The notes under the pieces were generated by a model. That model saw only the letters and a program-made list of their open reading frames with translations. It did no database searches and had not been told where the DNA came from. A program made the position numbers and the translations under genes. DNA of 64,000 nucleotides from Verrucomicrobium sp. BvORR034 (GTDB lineage Bacteria; Verrucomicrobiota; Verrucomicrobiia; Verrucomicrobiales; Verrucomicrobiaceae). Shown one piece after another: positions 1 through 8,297 of the stretch (positions are counted from its first letter, which is position 1; the number at the start of each line of letters is the position of its first letter). Location: contig NZ_BATQ01000049.1 in the NCBI RefSeq assembly GCF_000739635.1, positions 1 to 64,000 on the forward strand, read 5' to 3'.

Positions 1-354
1 GGAAAAATGTAACCCCGACATGCGGGTGAAAAGGTCGATTTGGCACTGTTCCGTGACCTCGACGATGCGAATTGCGCCCTCTTCATCCCCAAAGTCATCG
101 AGAGTGAGTTCACTCGCGAATCCTTCGCCTTAGGTGGCAAGGCTTTGAAGCAGACGGTTGATGTTGTCGGGTGCTCCGTTCAAGAGGAGGTCCACGTCTT
201 CAGTCAGACGAACATAGCCGTTTAGGGTGACGGCGACTCCGCCAACAACCACAAACTGCACTCCGGCGTCAATTAGGCGCACCAACAGTTTTTCGAACGA
301 GGGTTCCATCGTTGGAAGGAGGCTGCCACTTGCCACCCCGGAGAAGGAGTGCAT
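1..354 (-). pseudogene. Nucleotidyltransferase-like protein, interrupted by an in-frame TAA
   Basis: The reverse frame starting at 354 encodes an N-terminal segment with the pattern FVVVGGVAVTLNGYVRLTEDVDLLL, typical of small antitoxin-like or AbiEii/DUF6036-type nucleotidyltransferases: a hydrophobic strand, a GG motif, then the D-x-D metal pair. The frame stops after 74 codons at TAA (130-132). The same frame is then open for 43 more codons to the window edge, reading through residues such as SELTLDDFGDEEGAIRI and QIDLFTRMSG, which look like the normal continuation. The stop is therefore probably a nonsense mutation, not a natural end. The gene is also cut by the window start. A shortened functional product or a sequencing error is possible. 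Confidence 0.6.
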
Positions 355-673
355 TACGTTGGAGCATCGCCAACCGGACCAGCGGAGGTAGCTGGGAGAG
401 ACTTCCGCCGACCCTGCGACGGATCGGCTCTTGAAGCTGATTGTTCATGCTCTGCGCTTGCTTGATAGGGTAGCGGCGAGGGGGATCCAGTGCAAGCGCC
501 TGTTGAGACGCGTTGCTGGTTGGGGAGTGCTGCATTCCAAAGGAGTCCGCCTATTTCTGGAGGCGGAGAACTCGGGATGGCGACCAAGCGGGATAGGAAT
601 CCTTTGGCTCTTCCAACCTTGAGAGTCTGAGGGCTTGACGCACTGACGCACCGCCCACGGACGCACTGAGAAG
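355..673. other. Intergenic stretch, no gene recognised
   Basis: No frame here shows a recognisable protein. The only structure seen is a short hairpin at 546-567 (TCCGCCT, 8-nt loop, AGGCGGA) without a T-run, and a twice-occurring GACGCACTGA around 636-670. It separates the broken nucleotidyltransferase from the acyl-carrier-protein gene. Confidence 0.5.
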
Positions 674-937
674 CTACTTCGCCAGGATGGCGGCGGCGAT
701 GGTGTCCACGGAGCGCAGCACCTCGCGGGCGGCGGCGGCATCGGCGAGCTTCAGACCGAAGCGTTTCTCCAGGGCAACAGCGAGCTGCAGGGCGTCCACG
801 CTGTCTAGGCCGAGGCCTTCCGGGCTGAAAATGGCCGCATCGCTGGCGATTTCATCGGCACCCTGAGGGAGCATGAGTTCTTCCACCATGGCTTCTTTGA
901 TTTGCTGCCGAAGGGCGTCGAGGTCGAGGTCTGCCAT
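674..937 (-). CDS. Acyl carrier protein
   Basis: An 87-residue acidic helical protein with the phosphopantetheine attachment motif GLDSVD; Ser46 would carry the 4'-phosphopantetheine arm. Length and motif position fit the ACP family. It would tether the growing acyl chain for the neighbouring ketosynthase and ketoreductase. It is the last gene of a reverse-strand run KS, KS-like, ketoreductase, ACP, and lies 81 nt behind the ketoreductase. Because it sits in a dedicated cluster with a divergent AMP-ligase, it is probably a pathway-specific carrier and not the housekeeping AcpP; that part is inference. Confidence 0.9.
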   Translation of the reverse strand: MADLDLDALRQQIKEAMVEELMLPQGADEIASDAAIFSPEGLGLDSVDALQLAVALEKRFGLKLADAAAAREVLRSVDTIAAAILAK

Positions 938-1018
938 TTTGCTGGGGTCGGATCGGAGTTGGACGAAGAATTTGAAGCAGGTGGGGAGGGCTTTGCTGAG
1001 GGATCGGAGGTGTTGGGC

Positions 1019-1747
1019 TCAGAGGATGCCACCATCGATCTTGAGGGCGGCTCCTGTGATATAGGCAGCGGACGGGGATGCAAGGAAAAGGACGGCGGCG
1101 GCCACTTCTTCCGGCTTGCCCAGGCGGCGCATGGGCACCCGCATGGCGGCAGCCCGCCGCTCCTCGGGAGACATCTGGACGAGGGCATCGGTCTCAATGT
1201 AGCCGGGGCAGACGGCATTCACGGTGATGCCGGCACGAGCCACTTCCTTGGCAAAGCTCTGGGTGAGGCCGATGATGCCCGCCTTGGCGGCGGCATAGTT
1301 GGTCTGGCCGGCGGGGGCCATTAGCGCACTGAGGGAGGAGATGTTGATGATGCGGCCGAAGCGCTGCCCCATCATATGCTTCACCACCGCGCGGCAGCCC
1401 AGGAAGGTCCCGGTCAGGTTGCTCTGCAACACGTCCTGCCAGATGGTATCGGACATGGTGGCCAGCAGTGCATCCTCGTGATGGCCGGCATTGTTCACCA
1501 GTACATCCAGCTTGCCTGACGCGCCGACGATCTCGGCAATGGCCGCGGTCCACTCGGCATCCACGGTCACGTTCAGCGGGATGAGGTGGCAGCGCTTCGG
1601 GTGCTCCTCCGCGAGGGCTTCGGCTTTGTTCCGGCGGTTGCGGACGCCCAGCCAGACGACATTGTCAGGGGCGGCCTGGAGAAAGGCGGTGGCGAGGGCG
1701 ATGCCCAGGCCGCCATTGCCGCCGGTGATGAGAGTGACTGTGGGCAT
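1019..1747 (-). CDS. 3-oxoacyl-ACP reductase (FabG-type SDR)
   Basis: A 242-residue classical short-chain dehydrogenase. The N-terminal TGGNGGLG is the Rossmann cofactor loop, NNAG lies near residue 86, and the catalytic set is Ser138, Tyr151 and Lys155 (YAAAK). The C-terminus ends in ITGAALKIDGG, as in FabG enzymes. It would reduce the ketone made by the ketosynthase to a hydroxyl, using NADPH. It stands between the ACP and the Cys-less ketosynthase homologue, 67 nt after the latter, consistent with one operon. Confidence 0.9.
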   Translation of the reverse strand: MPTVTLITGGNGGLGIALATAFLQAAPDNVVWLGVRNRRNKAEALAEEHPKRCHLIPLNVTVDAEWTAAIAEIVGASGKLDVLVNNAGHHEDALLATMSDTIWQDVLQSNLTGTFLGCRAVVKHMMGQRFGRIINISSLSALMAPAGQTNYAAAKAGIIGLTQSFAKEVARAGITVNAVCPGYIETDALVQMSPEERRAAAMRVPMRRLGKPEEVAAAVLFLASPSAAYITGAALKIDGGIL

Positions 1748-1814
1748 TTAAAAAGATGCTTGAGAAGAAGAGGCAGGAACGAGGTAAAACGATGGAATTT
1801 GCCGGGAGGGGAGG

Positions 1815-2942
1815 TCAGGGCTGGTGAAGCTCTGGTAAAGAACCCTTCAGCATGGCGCCCATGGCCTGCTGGGTGAGCCCCACGGCACTGATGAGGGCCT
1901 GGCTGGCGAGGCCGCGCTGGAGCAGCTCACACGCGAGCACCGTCTGCCAGCCGGAGGTGATGGCAAAGCCCTCGCCCACTACTGGCTTGACGCCGTAGCG
2001 GGAGCCGCCCCAGTCCTGCCAGAGGTCTTGTTCGGTGGTGTCACCTCTGGTGCGAGGGTTGCTGGTGGAGTGGGCGCTGGGGTTCGAGCCATCACACAAC
2101 ACCGTTCCTGGTGCAGTGAGCGGTTCGAGAGTGCGACGCACAGCCGCTGCAGCCTGGGAGCGGTCGCGCCCCTGGCCGTAGGTGAAGGCCTCGGTCACCG
2201 CGTGCAGGGTGACTCCAGGGGCCGATGACGGGGAAGTTGCTCCTTTCTCCAGCAACACCGCCGCGGCACCCTCTGCGGCCACCCCGTGGGGGGCGAAGAG
2301 CAGGAGCGCCTCGTCAGAGATCCAGTCCAGTTCCTCGGCAGCGATCACAAGGCAGGCATCTACCAGACCGTCATCCAGCCACTGGGCGGCCAGATCCAGG
2401 CCAGCGAGGAACTGGGCGGAGTCTCCCACCAGGGTGTAGTTCATCTCCGGCGAGCCGAGGAGCGAGGAAACATGGCTGGCCGGGGCATTGTAAACCGTCT
2501 CAGGAAAGAGGATGGGGCTGGCCAGGAGGGGATTGGCCAGAACTTCCGCGTAGAATCGGCGGCTGAACTGCACGCACCCGCTCATGGTGCAGAAGATGGT
2601 GCCGATGCGGCGTTTGCTGCTGCGGATCGCATCGAGATTGCCTTCGCCCAGAGCCTGCACGGCCGCGTGCACGGCATGGCGCGCGGCTGCGGTGGTGCGG
2701 CGCAGGCGGGGTTGTTTCATCCAGTCCGGCGTGGTGAGCATGGCGGGCACGCGTCGGAACATGCGCTCTGGAGCCTCTGGGACGCGGCGCTCTGCGGCAT
2801 GGGGCAGTGGGGCTCCAGCCAGCACGGCGTTCGCCAGGGCGGCTGCACTCCAGCCTGCGGGGGAAACGGCCCCCCAGCCTGTGAGACTGATCGAAGCGGG
2901 AGATCCTAAAGACGGGGACATGGAGGAAGGCGGCGGTGTCAC
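1815..2942 (-). CDS. Beta-ketoacyl synthase-like subunit lacking the active-site Cys (chain-length-factor type)
   Basis: A 375-residue thiolase-fold protein related to ketosynthases by its overall layout (TGWGAVSPAG start, GAAAVLLEK segment). Where active enzymes have the nucleophilic Cys it reads LVGDSAQF, with Ser175 or its neighbour at that place. The usual HGTGT and KxxxGH motifs are also not evident. This is what is expected of a chain length factor partner in type II polyketide or aryl-polyene systems (for example ApeC with ApeO). Its GTG start overlaps the stop of the intact ketosynthase by 4 nt (GTGA), suggesting coupled synthesis of a heterodimer. An in-frame ATG at 2921 is an alternative start. 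The partner role is inference from context. Confidence 0.75.
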   Translation of the reverse strand: MTPPPSSMSPSLGSPASISLTGWGAVSPAGWSAAALANAVLAGAPLPHAAERRVPEAPERMFRRVPAMLTTPDWMKQPRLRRTTAAARHAVHAAVQALGEGNLDAIRSSKRRIGTIFCTMSGCVQFSRRFYAEVLANPLLASPILFPETVYNAPASHVSSLLGSPEMNYTLVGDSAQFLAGLDLAAQWLDDGLVDACLVIAAEELDWISDEALLLFAPHGVAAEGAAAVLLEKGATSPSSAPGVTLHAVTEAFTYGQGRDRSQAAAAVRRTLEPLTAPGTVLCDGSNPSAHSTSNPRTRGDTTEQDLWQDWGGSRYGVKPVVGEGFAITSGWQTVLACELLQRGLASQALISAVGLTQQAMGAMLKGSLPELHQP

Positions 2943-4243
2943 GGTCTGGAAGGGGGGCGCTGGAGCACCAGGGTGGCATTGGCTCCGCCGAAACCGAAGG
3001 AATTGGTCAGTACGCAGTTGAGCTCCGCCTGACGGGGCTCGCGGACAAGGTCGAAGGTGCAGACCGGGTCCGGGTTCGAGACAGGGGCATTTGGCGGCAC
3101 GAAGCCCTCGCGCAGCGCAATCACGCAGATGGCGGCCTCGACGGCCCCCGCACCCCCTAGCAGGTGACCGATGGCCCCCTTCGTACTGCTGACCATGAGG
3201 CCTGGCGTGTGCGGGCCGGCCCAGCGCTGGATGGCCATGCCCTCCGCCACATCATTGAGCGGCGTGCCGGTGCCGTGGGAGTTGATGTACTGCACCTGGG
3301 AAGGCTCCACAGCGGCCTCAACGCAGGCGCGAGTCATGCTGATGAGTGCGGCGTCCCCCTGCGGGTGGGGCTGCGTCAGGTGGTGAAGATCGGTCGCCGC
3401 GCCGTATCCGGTAACTTCTGCCAGGATCATTGCCCCGCGACTCACGGCGTCTTCATAGCGCTCCAGGGTGAAAACGGCTGCGCCCTCCCCCAGGGCAAGG
3501 CCATCCCGTTGGGCGTCGAAGGGGCGGGGGGAAGTGGTGCTGAGGGCCTGGAGGGAGTCGAATCCCGCAAACACCATCTGAGCGAGCGCGTCGTAGCCGC
3601 CTGCGATGGCCCGGGATGCACGACCCGTTTTGATGAGCCGGAAGGCATGGCCAATCGCATTTGCTCCAGAGGCGCAGGCATTCGAGATCATCGTGACCGG
3701 GCCTTGGACGCCCAGCGCATCCGCCAGGAACTGCGCCTGCGTGTGCGGCTGATACAGGACGACCTTGTGCGGCAGGGTGTGGGCCTCGCCCGGGGTGCCT
3801 ACCTTCTGGCGATAGTAGCTCTCTCCCACGGCCATGGCTCCCGCGCTGGTGCCGAGCACAATGGGGATGTCATCGGCAGGAGCATGGTTCGCATCCTCCG
3901 GTGCCGACCAACCGCTCTGGGCAAAAGCTTCCGAGCCGGCGTGGATCAGCAGGCGGGAGGCTCGATCCAGACGGGCCAGTTGGCGGCGGCCCAGTCGGGT
4001 GTTAGGCAGGGGCTGGTCAAAAACCACCTCGCCAGCACGCTGCACACGCTGGCTGGAGGCATCGAAAAGGGTGATGGGGCGCAGTGCCTGTCGACCCTCG
4101 CGAAATCCGTCGGCATTCTGTCGCCAGCCGATGCCCATGGAGGTGATGATGCCTACACCTGTGACCGCCACGCGAAAGGGCGCACCGGGGGAGGGGGAGG
4201 AGGGATACGGCATGGAGGAATGACGGGTGAAATGAACCTCCAC
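2939..4243 (-). CDS. Beta-ketoacyl-ACP synthase (FabF/KSalpha type)
   Basis: A 434-residue ketosynthase with the full catalytic triad: Cys190 in NACASG, His323 in HGTGTPLND and His360 in KGAIGHLLGGAG. GFGGANA lies near the C-terminus. It would condense an acyl thioester with malonyl-ACP. The annotated start is GTG; an ATG at 4213 (10 codons in) begins MPYPSSPS and may be the true start, since neither has a clear ribosome site. It is the first gene of the reverse-strand cluster and overlaps the Cys-less homologue by 4 nt, as in KS/chain-length-factor pairs. The cluster has no dehydratase or thioesterase in this window. Confidence 0.92.
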   Translation of the reverse strand: MEVHFTRHSSMPYPSSPSPGAPFRVAVTGVGIITSMGIGWRQNADGFREGRQALRPITLFDASSQRVQRAGEVVFDQPLPNTRLGRRQLARLDRASRLLIHAGSEAFAQSGWSAPEDANHAPADDIPIVLGTSAGAMAVGESYYRQKVGTPGEAHTLPHKVVLYQPHTQAQFLADALGVQGPVTMISNACASGANAIGHAFRLIKTGRASRAIAGGYDALAQMVFAGFDSLQALSTTSPRPFDAQRDGLALGEGAAVFTLERYEDAVSRGAMILAEVTGYGAATDLHHLTQPHPQGDAALISMTRACVEAAVEPSQVQYINSHGTGTPLNDVAEGMAIQRWAGPHTPGLMVSSTKGAIGHLLGGAGAVEAAICVIALREGFVPPNAPVSNPDPVCTFDLVREPRQAELNCVLTNSFGFGGANATLVLQRPPSRP

Positions 4244-4567
4244 CTCTAGCGAGGGTGCGAGGGGCGCTCAAGGGGATCTTGGTCAGAGTTCAAGGTTGGC
4301 ACGGGCAGAGGGGGTGCGGGTGCTCGATGGTGTTTCGTCCATGAGGTGTTTGTTGAGTGTGAAGGCTTGGTGACGGGGACAACTGGGAAATTCCGGTGGA
4401 GGCACCTTCTTGGTCCATGACTGGCCTCACATACACACTTGTGGGGGGCTTCGCTGTGGCGACTGCTTGCGAAACCAGGTGGATGGGCCTAGTTAGCGGT
4501 TTGGTTCCGAGCGCGCCTATTCTGGTTGCCTGACACCGGATTCATTTCTTCTTTTTTGCCTATCTTG
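4244..4567. other. Divergent intergenic region of the acyl/polyketide-like cluster
   Basis: About 320 nt between the reverse-strand ketosynthase and the forward-strand AMP-ligase. It must hold the outward promoters of both transcription units. I could not assign -35/-10 boxes or an operator with any confidence, and no gene is visible. Confidence 0.4.
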
Positions 4568-5908
4568 ATGCCCACTCTCCACGAACTCTGGCTGCAGACA
4601 CTGAACCGGCACGCCGATGCCGTGGCGGTGAGAGACGCAGCCACGGGAGCGCAATGGACCTTTTCGGCTCTGCAAGAAGAGGTCACCGCACTGCCTCCAG
4701 TGGCACCCAGGCAGGTCCACGTGGCTTCTGTGCGAGGGGTGGGTGGTGCGCGACAATTCGTGCTGGAGTGTCTGCGGGCTTGGCGGGATGACGCTGTCCT
4801 TTGCCCAGTGGAGGTGGAGACGCCGCCACTCCTGGCGGATGCGGTGGCCCGGGGGACGAGGTTCGCTCCGGAGATCTGCCACCTGAAATTCACCTCTGGC
4901 TCCACGGGGCAGCCGCGTGGCGTGCTCTTTCGCGGCGACCAGCTTGTGGCGGATGCAGAAAATATCCGCCTGACGATGGGGCTGGACCAGGCCTGCCCCA
5001 ACCTGGCGGTGATCTCGCTGGCGCACAGCTACGGCTTCTCCAACCTGATCCTGCCGCTGCTTCTCCAGGGGCACCCCATGGTGCTGGTGCCGGATCCCAT
5101 GCCGTCATCCAAAAGACAGGCGCACGCCTTGGGCATTCGCTACACTGTGCCCGCTGTCCCTGCCATGTGGCGGGCCTGGCATCAGGCTGGCTTGTTGAAG
5201 GACGCTCCCATTGCCCTGGCCATCTCGGCAGGGGCTCCTTTGCCCTTGCAGCTGGAGGAGGAGATTTATGCGGTTGCGGGAATCAAGATTCACAATTTTT
5301 ACGGCTCCAGTGAGTGCGGCGGCATTGCCTACGATGCCAGCCCGGAGCCGCGGGTCGATGCCAGCTATGCGGGGCAAGCCATGCATGGGGTGAGTCTGTC
5401 GCTGGGAGCGGATGGGTGCCTGGGTGTGCACAGTCAGGCGGTGGGGGAGGGCTATTGGCCTGCGGAAACCGAGGAGCGTGCGACCTTGGGTGGCGGGACG
5501 TTCCGCACCAGTGATGTGGTGGACCTTAATGTCGAGACCGGTGGGGTGACCATGCGTGGACGCCTCAGTGACACCATCAATGTTGCTGGCAGAAAGCTGA
5601 ACCCTGCCGAGGTGGAGGCGGCCCTGCTCTCTTGCGACGGTGTTCGTCATTGCGTCGTCTTCGGCGTGCCCAGCGCGGACGAGGTGCGGTGCGAGGAAAC
5701 GGTAGCTTGTGTGAATGTGGACGCCGCCGCCGGAGTGCGGCAGGAGGACTTGGTGCGCTGGATGGGGGAGCGTCTCCCGGGCTGGCAGAGGCCGCGTCGC
5801 TACTGGTTGCGTCAGGATTTGGTGCCCAATGCCCGGGGCAAATTCTCCCGGGCCGAGTGGCGTGGCCGGTTTTTAGAGACCGAGTTGACGGGGTTCTTAA
5901 AGGACTGA
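4568..5908 (+). CDS. AMP-dependent acyl/aryl ligase (acyl-CoA or acyl-ACP synthetase family)
   Basis: A 446-residue class I adenylate-forming enzyme. The P-loop-like FTSGSTGQPRGV comes early, followed by ISLAHSYGFSN, the FYGSSECGG adenine-binding stretch, RTSDVVDL, GRLSDTINVAGRKLNPAEVE (hinge region) and the C-terminal catalytic Lys in NARGKFSR. It would activate a carboxylic acid as the adenylate and load it onto CoA or the nearby ACP. The ATG at 4568 is chosen because the 14 residues before it in the open frame do not look like part of the fold. It is transcribed divergently from the ketosynthase operon; such ligases supply starter units in aryl-polyene-type clusters. The substrate is not predictable from sequence. 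Confidence 0.85.
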   Translation: MPTLHELWLQTLNRHADAVAVRDAATGAQWTFSALQEEVTALPPVAPRQVHVASVRGVGGARQFVLECLRAWRDDAVLCPVEVETPPLLADAVARGTRFAPEICHLKFTSGSTGQPRGVLFRGDQLVADAENIRLTMGLDQACPNLAVISLAHSYGFSNLILPLLLQGHPMVLVPDPMPSSKRQAHALGIRYTVPAVPAMWRAWHQAGLLKDAPIALAISAGAPLPLQLEEEIYAVAGIKIHNFYGSSECGGIAYDASPEPRVDASYAGQAMHGVSLSLGADGCLGVHSQAVGEGYWPAETEERATLGGGTFRTSDVVDLNVETGGVTMRGRLSDTINVAGRKLNPAEVEAALLSCDGVRHCVVFGVPSADEVRCEETVACVNVDAAAGVRQEDLVRWMGERLPGWQRPRRYWLRQDLVPNARGKFSRAEWRGRFLETELTGFLKD

Positions 5909-6297
5909 CTGCCCAGGGGGCAAGTCGCTGAACTGGAGTGAGCGGCGGGGGTGTGGCGTGGCGGCAGTTCTCTTGAAGGTTTTTTGGTGGATTCAATTGC
6001 GTGATCTGGCCGGATCAGGTAATTTCGAGACGATTTTCTCCAAAATCTCGCAGCGTCCTGGATCAACCCCACACGAGTTTCGGGCCAGTTGTGATGTGCA
6101 TTTCCAAAACCACAGCCCCCTGTGTTGGGTCCCTTGCGATTGCGAGCCTCAGGGTATCGCAACCGATGGCGGCAGCTTGTGTTTGTGCGGTGCGGTGCGG
6201 GAGTGAGTGGAAGCTGCTTAGACAGGATTGACAAGATTTTGAAGAATGAACAAGATGGGGAGATGGAGCTTTGAAGGCTGAAACTCGGGTGGAACAA
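5909..6297. other. Intergenic stretch with a dispersed repeat copy
   Basis: No gene is seen between the ligase and the next small protein. The 3' part holds one copy of the 40-bp dispersed repeat (6221-6260). The rest shows no convincing terminator or reading frame. Confidence 0.5.
6221..6260. repeat. Dispersed intergenic repeat, copy 1
   Basis: Reads GACAGGATTGACAAGATTTT followed by GAAGAATGAACAAGATGGGG. It matches four other intergenic copies at 11223, 11976, 17860 and 19617, each with two half-units of the form GATTAACARGAT. All copies lie just downstream of a gene end, or, at 19617, upstream of a reverse-strand start. Confidence 0.75.
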
Positions 6298-6993
6298 ATG
6301 GAATCAAAGTCTCCACTTCAGAAGAGTATGGAGCGCCTCTATGAGGTGTTTGCGAAAGTTCCCAAGCCTGCTCGCATCGACGGATGCCCTTGCTGTATGG
6401 AATCCAAAAGAGTGGACGTGCTGCTCCGCCGTCCTTTGCGACAGTTGACTCCTGAAGAGCTCGCTTCCTACTCGGCCTCAGCATTCCTGACGGCGGGGGA
6501 TGTGGACGACTACCTCTATTTTCTACCTCGCATCATGGAGATCACGATCTCGGAGCTCGGATGGTGGCCGGACTTTGAAGTCACAGGCCGTGCCATCAGA
6601 GACTCGACTCCAGAGAAGTGGCAACCCGAGCAGAGACAGGCGCTGACGGAGTTGTTTGAGGAGGTGATTGAGGAACTCCTGCGGGAAGAGGATTCCGGCT
6701 ATGCGATTGACGGGTGGATCTGCGGGATCGCTCACGCAAACTGGGACGTGCGCCCCTTTTTGCAACGTATCGAGAAGTCCCCTGGGCATGTGATTTCCTA
6801 TTGCGAAATGAATGTTCTGGCTCTGGGGCGAAGGGAGCTTGAGAACCATTTCTGGGAGAGAAAGCTCGAAGGGTATGCGCATGTCCTGGCTTGGTTCGCA
6901 TCTCCATCTGTCCGAGGAATGACGATGGCAGTTCGTGAGGTGAATCTGGATGACAAAACGCGAACTGAAGGTGCCAAAATGGAAGTCGGCTAG
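6298..6993 (+). CDS. Hypothetical soluble protein
   Basis: A 231-residue protein with no signal peptide or membrane segment and no domain I recognise. It has an early Cys cluster (GCPCCMESKR), a helical middle rich in Glu and Leu, and a Trp-rich central part (ELGWWPDF). The ATG at 6298 is preferred over a TTG nine codons upstream that lies just behind the repeat. It opens a row of small unknown genes on the forward strand. The Cys pair could bind a metal, but that is a guess. Confidence 0.6.
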   Translation: MESKSPLQKSMERLYEVFAKVPKPARIDGCPCCMESKRVDVLLRRPLRQLTPEELASYSASAFLTAGDVDDYLYFLPRIMEITISELGWWPDFEVTGRAIRDSTPEKWQPEQRQALTELFEEVIEELLREEDSGYAIDGWICGIAHANWDVRPFLQRIEKSPGHVISYCEMNVLALGRRELENHFWERKLEGYAHVLAWFASPSVRGMTMAVREVNLDDKTRTEGAKMEVG

Positions 6994-7393
6994 CCGATGG
7001 CCGCAATGCAATGTGCAGGCGTTGGAAGGTTGGAAGCCGTTAAGGGTGACAAAGACGCAGACTGGGATGTTCCGGCCTGAGCCGTCGATCCGAACGGCCT
7101 CCGTTCGACCTTGGGGCCTGGGTCCGCTTGGGTGGGCCTTGTATTCAGAGCCGCGGGTGGGAGTGCAGGTCAGCGCACCGAGATATGGTGCGCTGCTTTT
7201 ACAGTACTCGCCATCTTGGTGTGCAACTGAGAAGGAGTTTCTACGTCATCTAGGGAAAGCCAATGAAACTCCAAACGGAGCTTTGGAGCTGACGGACGGG
7301 GGGACGCTGGTGGTTCGATTGCATGAGTCTGGCGTGTCTTCCGGCGTCCGATGAGAGGTGTACTTGCAATTTCGAGATTCAACACTGAAGCAG
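6994..7393. other. Gap between unknown genes; one weak open frame only
   Basis: A 134-codon forward frame spans 6950-7354 but overlaps the previous gene and has no protein-like features, so it is not annotated. The stretch GACGCTGGTGGTTCG (around 7303) is nearly shared with the 3' part of the gene at 9053 (around 9511), so it may hold the decayed end of a related gene. A terminator-like hairpin is listed separately. Confidence 0.35.
7172..7201 (+). terminator. Possible rho-independent terminator
   Basis: Perfect 8-bp stem AGCGCACC / GGTGCGCT with a 7-nt loop, followed by GCTTTTA. The T-run is short, so efficiency is uncertain. It lies about 180 nt behind the hypothetical gene ending at 6993. 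Confidence 0.4.
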
Positions 7394-8080
7394 ATGACTT
7401 GGGCGCAGTTGATGTTTTTTTATTGCGGTGTTGTGGTGGTGTCAGTGACGGCACTGCTGTTTGCAAGAAGCCGATCGCGACAAAAGCGATCTTGGTGGGG
7501 CGGATTCTTGTTTGGGGGAATTGTGACCGCCGGTGTGTGTGCCTTATCGATGGTGTTGGCACGCATTCTTTTCCCTGAGTATCCGGTGCGTCCTACCGAT
7601 GAAAGGGGGGCAGTCGCACTGACTCTGCCAGTTGCTGTCACGGCGCTCTATTTGTTGAAGCGCTCTCATCTGCGAGCATTGGACAAGACCAGGAGAAAAT
7701 CGCGGGCGATGTGGACGGTTGGAGGTGTCTATTTGGCGGGGCTATGGTTGTGCTACCATGCCACGGTTACGCCGTTGCGTGCTGCGCTACCGTGGGGAGC
7801 GTCCAAAATTCGAGAGTGGACCTGGAATGAAGGTTTCCTCCCTGATTTTACGACGTTTTTGAGTGCCCGAGTCAGCCTGGTTCAATTTGAGGAGTACGTG
7901 AAGCGACTGAAGCTGGAGCCTGCAGGCGTGGAGGACGTTTCGTGGTGGAGAGACGATCGCGCTATGTGGTGGCGAGTGCCTAAGGCCCAGGCACCAGTGT
8001 ATCGGCTCACGAATGGGGACTACACCGTAGAGGCGACCTATGTCGATGGAGCCATCTGGGTCAAAGCGTCAGAACAATGA
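7394..8080 (+). CDS. Hypothetical membrane protein
   Basis: A 228-residue protein starting MTWAQLMFFYCG. Four hydrophobic segments fill roughly the first 130 residues (about 1-24, 36-59, 72-88 and 106-126). A polar C-terminal domain of about 90 residues with several Trp pairs follows (SWWRDDRAMWWRVP). A GTG 12 codons upstream is the alternative start. No family is recognised. It is followed by more small exported or membrane proteins on the same strand. Confidence 0.6.
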   Translation: MTWAQLMFFYCGVVVVSVTALLFARSRSRQKRSWWGGFLFGGIVTAGVCALSMVLARILFPEYPVRPTDERGAVALTLPVAVTALYLLKRSHLRALDKTRRKSRAMWTVGGVYLAGLWLCYHATVTPLRAALPWGASKIREWTWNEGFLPDFTTFLSARVSLVQFEEYVKRLKLEPAGVEDVSWWRDDRAMWWRVPKAQAPVYRLTNGDYTVEATYVDGAIWVKASEQ

Positions 8081-8129
8081 GTCACTTTCCCCGAATGTGT
8101 CCGGAGGAAGGCGTTGTGGAATTGAACTC

Positions 8130-8297
8130 ATGAGACCTGTTCAAGGATCCGTACAGTTGGTGCTAGGTGTCGGCTTGGTCTTTGCAGGATCATGCTGCTT
8201 GGTTTGGTTGCGGATGCTCGATTCCTTCCCCTCGAACTGGATGAGGGTGACGCTTAATTTGAGCTTTGCCTTGGTGGCTGTGCGATGGTGGGAGTGA
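8130..8297 (+). CDS. Small hypothetical membrane protein
   Basis: A 55-residue peptide with two hydrophobic segments (VQLVLGVGLVFAGSCCLVWL and LNLSFALVAVRWW), so probably a two-helix membrane protein. The frame is open upstream to 8040, but the part before Met at 8130 is polar and overlaps the preceding gene. Its end overlaps the next gene's start by 13 nt, which favours a real coupled gene. Coding status is uncertain because of its size. Confidence 0.4.
   Translation: MRPVQGSVQLVLGVGLVFAGSCCLVWLRMLDSFPSNWMRVTLNLSFALVAVRWWE

Noticed and set aside
6950-7354. 134-codon forward open frame between unknown genes
   Set aside because: It overlaps the preceding gene by 44 nt, has no protein-like hydrophobic pattern, and contains a terminator-like hairpin.
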